Shown piece after piece: positions 58,399 to 64,000 of a stretch of DNA of 64,000 nucleotides. The notes beneath the pieces were generated by a model that was not told the origin of the DNA, ran no database searches, and saw only the letters and a program-made list of their open reading frames with translations. The stretch lies in contig LNKV01000003.1 in NCBI GenBank assembly GCA_001465935.1, positions 440,363-504,362 of the forward strand. The letters run 5' to 3'. Source of the DNA: Clarireedia homoeocarpa (Eukaryota; Ascomycota; Leotiomycetes; Helotiales; Rutstroemiaceae). Every line of letters starts with the position of its first letter. Position 1 is the first letter of the stretch. Made by a program: the position numbers and the translations under genes.

Positions 58399-59635
58399 CT
58401 TGTTTGCTATGTGGTTCTTGCGGTTGATGTTGATGATGATGTTGTTGTTGTTGTTTGGTTGGTTGTATGTGTATGTTTTGGATTGAAAGGCTGGTTGGTT
58501 GATAGACGCTTTAGTAGATTGTAGGATTGATGGTTCTGAAATATTATACTTTTATATTCACTCGGTCCAACTCAACCCTTTTATACATCTCCATCTCATT
58601 CACCACCTATACGCATATATCCGATCCAGCAACATCATTTCGGGGTTTACTCTCGTCAAGCATGAAGTGCCGAAAAAGATTCTTCTAGCATCGAGTTCTG
58701 CCGGAGAGGCTGTGATGCGCCCACGGCGGACCAAATCGGACATTACAACTTGTATCGTCCTCTTGGTGGTGATGTTGTTGGTGGTGGTGTGCAAGGAGGA
58801 ATATGCTCGTACCTGATTAGCAAATCACAGAACCGATCTTTTTCATCCTGGCCGCTCCTATGTTTGTGTGGAGCGGCGGTGATGTCATTTGGCCCGCGAA
58901 GTCTGGAAGCGAATTTTTCGGATTTATGGTTAATTACGGAGTGAGGGAGAACGGTTTTTTGCGGGGTTTCCTCGCGCTTTGGGTATCGGTGTTAATTGTT
59001 CGCATGTGTCTTTCGGATGGAATAGGAAACTGGTGCAGAGAGATGATGTAGGACGAGGACTGACATGGTGCCTTTTGGGACGAGTGTTGGGGGTCGTTAA
59101 TTTGGTACTGTGGTTGTGTGATGCTGATAAAGACCTCTGATGATGTCTCGAAGGTCGATGGGAGGCTAGATGCTTCGTGCTACATCACGTCACATGGTGG
59201 AAGTCCGGAGTTTCGAGCAGGTTATTATCGTGAGCTGAGGTGTCGTGAGCTGAGGTATCGTGAGATTTGGAGGGTGACACCTGCCTGCACGATCCGGAGT
59301 GTTATCTCGTGATTAAGTGATGCAGAGAAAAGAAGCACGAGAATGGATGGAATTTTAGCTGTTTGATCATAGCTGTTTGATCAAGTTGGCCAAGAAGCTA
59401 CACATTGGTCCAAAGGCAGCACGATTGTAAAATATCATACATCGTAAGTTTTGCAATAATTTGATTCAGAAGACTTTCAACAATTAACTCCTATCCAGAC
59501 CATTAAACCACCAAAACCATGTCCAGCGCGCCTCATGCTAGATGGCTCGTCTCCCCTAACACCGAACATGACATTCATTAACCGTCAATCATGAATCTCA
59601 ATGACCATATCCTATCCATTCTCCTCATATCTCTC
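58399..59635. other. Intergenic region upstream of the glyoxalase III gene
   Basis: Holds the glyoxalase III promoter (with (GATGTT)n and (GGTT)n short runs near 58426-58500) and the 3' end of the next minus-strand gene. No coding feature was recognised. Confidence 0.5.
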
Positions 59636-60244
59636 TTATGGGTGAGGTGCCTCAGTATAGGTACACAGCTTCCATTTACTGCTGGCCAATTGCTTCCACG
59701 AACTCGAACAATACGCCTTGTAAGTGCCCTTTGAATTTCCATGCTCGTCGGTGATTGTACATGTGACATTGTAAGTCACCACTGCAGACATCATACTGAG
59801 TTCCACAATCTTCATATCCGTGATTTGGAACGAGTTCCAAGTCCGCATATCATCATCCTCCAGCGTCTCCTTCAGGGTTGGATCGCTATCATCTGCTAAG
59901 ATACCGAATTCTGGTGACGCGAAGACGGCTTTGGGGTCGATGTAGTCGAGTAGCCCGGAAGGTTTATCGAGCCGACAACGCCAACATTGATGCTCGAGTT
60001 CTACCATGGCTTTTTCGATACGCGAGGAGATACTTCCGGGACCATAGTTACCGCCCTTGTAACGTGGTTTGTCGGTTTCGGGTTGCGAGGCTTGTTTGAA
60101 TTCTGGAGCGAAGTTGCGTGCCAATTGACTGCCGCCTTCCGGCATCTTTGCGACTTGTTTGTCTTGGGATTTGTGATGGGAGTGTTTTTTCTTGTGTTTT
60201 CGCTCGCGGTGGGCTTCGCTCGATGGATCTAGTATGAAGGACAT
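59636..60244 (-). CDS. Hypothetical 202-residue protein, possible SnoaL/NTF2-like fold
   Basis: Single exon with an ATG at 60244. The N-terminus (about residues 1-75) is polar, with a His/Lys-rich stretch (ERKHKKKHSHHK), and probably disordered. The rest (IEKAMVELEHQCWRCRLDKPSGLL, VVTYNVTCTITDEHGNSKG, YCSSSWKQLASSKWKLCTYTEAP) shows the helix-then-curved-sheet pattern and terminal WK-x-L-YTE strand seen in SnoaL/DUF4440 NTF2-like proteins. Such domains bind small molecules or act as isomerases or cyclases, but no catalytic residues can be assigned. No signal peptide or membrane segment is visible. It lies between the glyoxalase III and TauD-type genes, all on the minus strand. The open frame is credible; the fold assignment is tentative. 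Confidence 0.7.
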   Translation of the reverse strand: MSFILDPSSEAHRERKHKKKHSHHKSQDKQVAKMPEGGSQLARNFAPEFKQASQPETDKPRYKGGNYGPGSISSRIEKAMVELEHQCWRCRLDKPSGLLDYIDPKAVFASPEFGILADDSDPTLKETLEDDDMRTWNSFQITDMKIVELSMMSAVVTYNVTCTITDEHGNSKGTYKAYCSSSWKQLASSKWKLCTYTEAPHP

Positions 60245-61020
60245 AGGCAGAGGTTATCTTTGCTTGAGATATAAAGACTTGTTGGTCAGCTCAGTGCTTA
60301 GATGATGAAGATTTGGTGGAGCAAATTTTGATTGCATCTCTTAGCCTGCTGTAAATGTAAATATACAGTTTATTTGGAACAAGAAAAAGCCAGAATGTGA
60401 TGTCATTGAGGTCGAGTTTCAGGATCTTGGGGCTCGGCTGGCTCGTTTGCATGCTTTTGGCGGGCCACATGCTTGTTTGTGTAGGTAAGAAGTAAAAACA
60501 AGATTTTGGGGACTGGGGGACGAGAACACGCAACTTTTTGGAGCTTGAGCAAGGCACGGCCGGGATTATGCCCACTTGATGGTAGTCTGGCCCAATGTCT
60601 GTCAATGTCAGTCAATGTCTGGTCCAATGTCTGTCAATGTCTGGTCCAATGTCTGTCAATGTCAGTCAATGTCTGGCCCAATGTCAGACCTTGGTACGAA
60701 GTATTCCTAAGGGACAAATGGTACGCAGATCTAGGCAGACTCGATAGATGGCTTGTGGATGGTACTCAAACTGGTTAAAAGGCCTTCCTGTTGGTAGAAG
60801 GCTTCTTCTGTGGTCTAATGCTTCCTTCACCTGTCGTTGGAAAATATGACAGCTGCGGCTGCGGCTGACGTCTCGGTCGGTAAAAGTTCTACATAGCGTG
60901 TTCTAAACCTAAAAAGGCGCTACCGAAAATGAGATATTTGTTTGCGCGACAAATCTCTTCCATCAATCTCCCCATCCAATCAAACTCTTGAACATATCCA
61001 TCATCAACATATGCCACCGC
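60245..61020. other. Intergenic region with minisatellite
   Basis: Between the NTF2-like gene start and the TauD-type gene stop. Besides the TGTC(A/T)-type minisatellite at 60586-60687 nothing is recognised. Confidence 0.5.
60586..60687 (+). repeat. Degenerate minisatellite with CAATGTC core
   Basis: Nine CAATGTC cores alternate with TGGTC, AGT and TGT spacers over about 100 bases, forming a higher-order pattern in which the CCAATGTCTGTCAATGTC block recurs. Confidence 0.88.
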
Positions 61021-62335
61021 CTACCGTGAGCCAGCTTTGTCGAAATATGGCTTCTCCGCTTGAGTAGCAACCCGCAGACCGTGTCGCAGATGAGGATCTA
61101 AGATTCCAATCATCAGTCTCCCGCCGGGCTAGAAAGATCGGAATTTGAAGCACTTACAATAATCGAAAACACCAGTGTGGAAAGTTACACGATTGTCCCA
61201 AATCGCAACAGCGTCTTTCGTCCATTTCCATCGAACTTGATACTCATACGATTCAGCAACTGTTCGATTTAGAAAGTCGAGGAGTGAGTCGCTGAAGCGC
61301 TTCTCAACTCCGACAATCTCTTTGGTGAAGTTTTCGTTGATGTATAGCGTTTTTCGTCCGGTTACAGGATGCGTTCTCACTACAGGATGCTGCAAAGAGT
61401 TCTCGTTAGGTAGTTCAAGGATATCACAATCTTGGACAGACTCACAACTGTTTCAATTGGACTCCTCCGGAGGCACCCGTTTGTTCTTTTAGCCTTTTCC
61501 GCCTGCTCAAGACCACTGTGTTTCGCTTCCAGTGTTCCCAGAATCTCTTTCAATTTAGGAGATAAAGCTGAGCATCCAAAGTTTAGCCACCCTCGTACCT
61601 GCAGAACTTACTTTTAATGTACCACTTACAATCATAGATATCAGGGCCGCTCGCCCAAATTGTATCACCACCAGCTTCAGATCCATCTGGCCCAGCTTTG
61701 GGAAGCGTATCCATCCTCAAAAGGGTCAAACCTGGAGGTTGTATCTCATAACTGACGTCCGAATGCCATATTTGATGTGATCGACCATTCGTTGCAGTCT
61801 CATCTTTGTGAATAGGATGAACCCATGGCAAATCGGGTATGATACCGGCCATTTGATGGATATGCAGTTCTCCAAAGTAGGATCCAAACTCGATCTGTTC
61901 GTGTACATCCAAATCCTGGTCACGAAGAAAGACCACACCACGCTCCGCCACCAGTCGACTTAATTCATTCTTCTGGGTATCATCGAGTGATGTGAGTTGA
62001 AGGCCTACAAGCTCGGTACCGATGAACGGTGTCAGATGCTTGACTTCTGATGCAGCAGTGAGAAGTCTTGCTTTCTTTGGATCTGCATGAATGCCCCTGT
62101 CGACAAATTCATGTTCGACGAGGTCGGGAAGCTTGAATGGCGTATAATTTGGATATTGGAGGCCTGCTCTTGGTACCGATACTAATGGGGATATGCCTCT
62201 TGGTGTACTATATTCAGGATGTGGTAGGTTCTCAGGTTTGGGAGGTAGCTTCGCTGGCTTTTTCGTAGTTGAATATTTTTGGATTTTGCCATTTTCAGCG
62301 CCGTCCTGAAAAGAGATGTCTTTGACTGCAGACAT
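61021..62335 (-). CDS. TauD/TfdA-type Fe(II)/2-oxoglutarate dioxygenase
   Basis: Exons 62335-61630, 61567-61446, 61389-61158 and 61097-61021 (introns 62, 56 and 60 bases) encode 378 residues. The iron ligands are visible: H191 and D193 in WHSDVSYE, and H347 in WDNRVTFH. R358 or R362 in HLRHGLRVAT should bind 2-oxoglutarate. The segments RGVVFLRDQ, FGELHIH and HPVVRTHPVTGRKTLY are typical of fungal alpha-ketoglutarate-dependent sulfonate/taurine dioxygenases, which hydroxylate the carbon next to the sulfonate and release sulfite for sulfur nutrition. The 90-residue N-terminal extension is usual in fungi. It is divergent from a Dal5-type permease at 62898 across 562 bases, suggesting coupled uptake and oxidation. 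The exact substrate (taurine, an alkyl sulfonate, or a non-sulfur compound) is not determinable here. Confidence 0.93.
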
Positions 62336-62897
62336 GATCACGGGAGATTTCTTGTATCAGTCTTCAACTTGGCGATAGAGGGTAACAGTCCAAGCTACAA
62401 TTGAACCAGATATCCAACGAGCGATAACCACAAATACTTCGATAATTCTGCTATTGAATTGATCGCTTCATGTATATCCGATAGTGATACAAGATTGAAC
62501 AAAATACACCGAGACCGAGGATATCAATATTAATTCCATCAATTGAAAGTAGCGATATGCAAAAGGTAGAAGACGACATTTCAGGGGTACAATTCGCAAC
62601 CATCGCTTGTATGGCTGTGTACCACTTCAGCACATCGAATCAGAGTATCAGTCCGATTATGCTACGTTAAATCAAGCATTCACACAAGCACACCTTCTTG
62701 TAGCCTGGTACAAAGGATACCTTGTATGTATCCACCTCTCACTGCAGCAATGTTAACTTACATGCATTGATAGATAGTGTTAGCTACAGGAAATGGAGTT
62801 GGTTATCTTTCGGCCGGAGTTTACCTTTGGTTTTCGCACGTTAGAAATATAGAGGAGCTACAACCCGCGGTTGTCGGCTCACAAATTAGCAGAGAAG
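62336..62897. promoter_or_regulatory. Bidirectional promoter between dioxygenase and permease
   Basis: The 562 bases between the two divergent ATGs probably hold shared control sites. If the pair serves sulfur scavenging, Cys3/MetR-type bZIP sites would be expected. No site could be assigned by eye. Confidence 0.5.
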
Positions 62898-64000
62898 ATG
62901 GCACCTCCAGACACTATTTCTCGCGTGGAAAGCGTCCACGAGGACGATTCTGTCGAGAAGAGTAATTCGGAACTCAACAAACAGCTTCTCGAAGTTCAGT
63001 GGAACCAGGATGAGGAAAAGCACATTCTGAGAAGATTGGACTTCTATCTGATACCTTTGGTGATGGTGATGTTCTTCACCCTGAACCTGGATAGGTATGT
63101 TATATCTCTGTTGTATGAGAACCCGACTAACAATCAGCCAGAGGAAACATCTCGAATGCTCTTACAGACAATCTAATGGGAGATCTTTCTATCACCCAAG
63201 AGACCGTTAACACAGGGAACAGTCTCGTTTATGTTGGTATCTGTATTGGAGATATCCCGGCGAATCTATTGATACAAAAGGTACAACTCGCAATTCTGCA
63301 AGACGAGAGCCGAAATTCTGACCACTAAACAATCATCAGGTTGGTGCTGATATATGGCTTCCATGTCAACTCCTCGCATGGGGGCTAGTGGCCACATTTC
63401 AAGCATTCATCAAGAACCGCTCTGGATTTCTAGCAACGAGATTTCTGCTAGGTCTTTGCGAATCAGGATTTATCCCCGGTACTCTTTGGTATCTTACCAA
63501 ATGGTACACGAAGCTCGAGCTTGGAAAGAGAACAGTTTTGTTCTTCATTGGTAGCTATACCGCGAACTTGTTGAATGGTTTGATTGCATATGGCCTGCTT
63601 CGACTTCGTGGAAGATGTGGCCTAGCTGGATGGCAATGGCTTTTCCTCATAGGTAGCTCGTTCTTGTGATCTAGTTAAGAAGCTGGCTGACAACTATAAG
63701 ATGGTTTAGCAACCCTAACAGTGGGAATTACCACACTCTTTCTACTTCCACGTGACCCTACTCGAGGAAATTCCATCATCAAACTACCATTTTCCACATT
63801 CACCAAACGAGAAACAGACATCCTTCTTGGTCGAATTGTCCGCGACAATCCCTACAATACGGATCCACGTGACTCGCATCTCTCACAATTTCAAATCGTT
63901 GTATCTGTTCTCACTGACTGGAAAGTCTGGATGCATTGTTCCATGGCTTTGCTTGGGCTGGAATATTCCCCGCCATTAGGAACCTATTCACCATCCATCA
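62898..64000 (+). CDS. Dal5/allantoate-permease-type MFS transporter, 3' end outside window
   Basis: Exons 62898-63094, 63142-63280, 63340-63652 and 63710-64000 (open) give 313 codons before the edge. Introns are 47, 59 and 57 bases. The acceptor at 63141 is chosen so that LNLD and RGNISNA join, the family signature at the end of the first membrane segment. Further signatures: GNSLVYVGICIGDIPANLLIQKVG, LWYLTKWYTKLELGKR, LGLCESGFIPG and DWKVWMHC. These belong to the anion:cation symporter branch of the major facilitator superfamily (Dal5, Tna1, Seo1), which imports allantoate, vitamins, sulfonates or similar organic anions at the plasma membrane. About five to six membrane segments are visible. 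The divergent TauD-type neighbour suggests a sulfonate or related substrate. Confidence 0.9.

Overview
This window looks like nuclear DNA from a filamentous ascomycete (Pezizomycotina). A member of the Leotiomycetes near Botrytis/Sclerotinia is my best guess. The evidence is the gene set (LIS1/NudF, an XMAP215-type TOG protein, Cdc24 with a CH-DH-PH-PB1 layout, a CAP20-type perilipin), introns that are mostly 47-142 bases with GTRNGT-type donors, no operons, and CT-rich leaders. The clade is inferred; I ran no search. I saw no rRNA, tRNA, CRISPR array or intact transposon.

Layout. 1-1154 (-): AT-hook nuclear protein, cut by the window edge. 3044-3973 (+): AsaB/CmcJ-like Fe(II)/2-oxoglutarate oxygenase. 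3974-24605: a 20.6-kb gene-poor tract full of simple repeats. The only supported gene in it is a four-exon 70-residue Cys/His-rich protein at 15354-15899 (+). 24606-48916 is gene-dense: TOG-domain microtubule polymerase (-) and LIS1/NudF (+) as a head-to-head pair; TFIP11/Ntr1 G-patch splicing factor (+); an unknown 950-residue basic nuclear protein (-); mitoribosomal Mrp10/mS37 (+); the polarity GEF Cdc24 (-); and an F-box/WD40 protein (+). 48917-55086 is a second gene-poor stretch with simple repeats and a compact GC-rich potential fold near 53.35 kb. 55087-64000: perilipin-like CAP20 (+), Hsp31/DJ-1 glyoxalase III (-), an unknown, possibly NTF2-like protein (-), a TauD-type dioxygenase (-) and a Dal5-type MFS permease (+, cut by the window edge), the last two sharing one promoter region.

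How the genes fit together. The 24-43 kb segment puts three cytoskeleton/polarity genes close together: the TOG protein polymerises microtubules, LIS1 regulates dynein, and Cdc24 activates Cdc42. The last two genes form a plausible uptake-plus-oxidation pair for a sulfonate or related organic anion. CAP20 belongs to a lipid-droplet family linked to infection structures in plant pathogens. The AsaB-like oxygenase is of a secondary-metabolism type but has no biosynthetic partners in view.

The most unusual items are the tiny multi-exon Cys/His protein, whose third intron holds a C19 homopolymer and an in-frame stop at its donor; the repeat-rich gene desert around it; a G-quadruplex-prone array in the CDC24/F-box intergenic region; and the GC-rich element at 53.35 kb.
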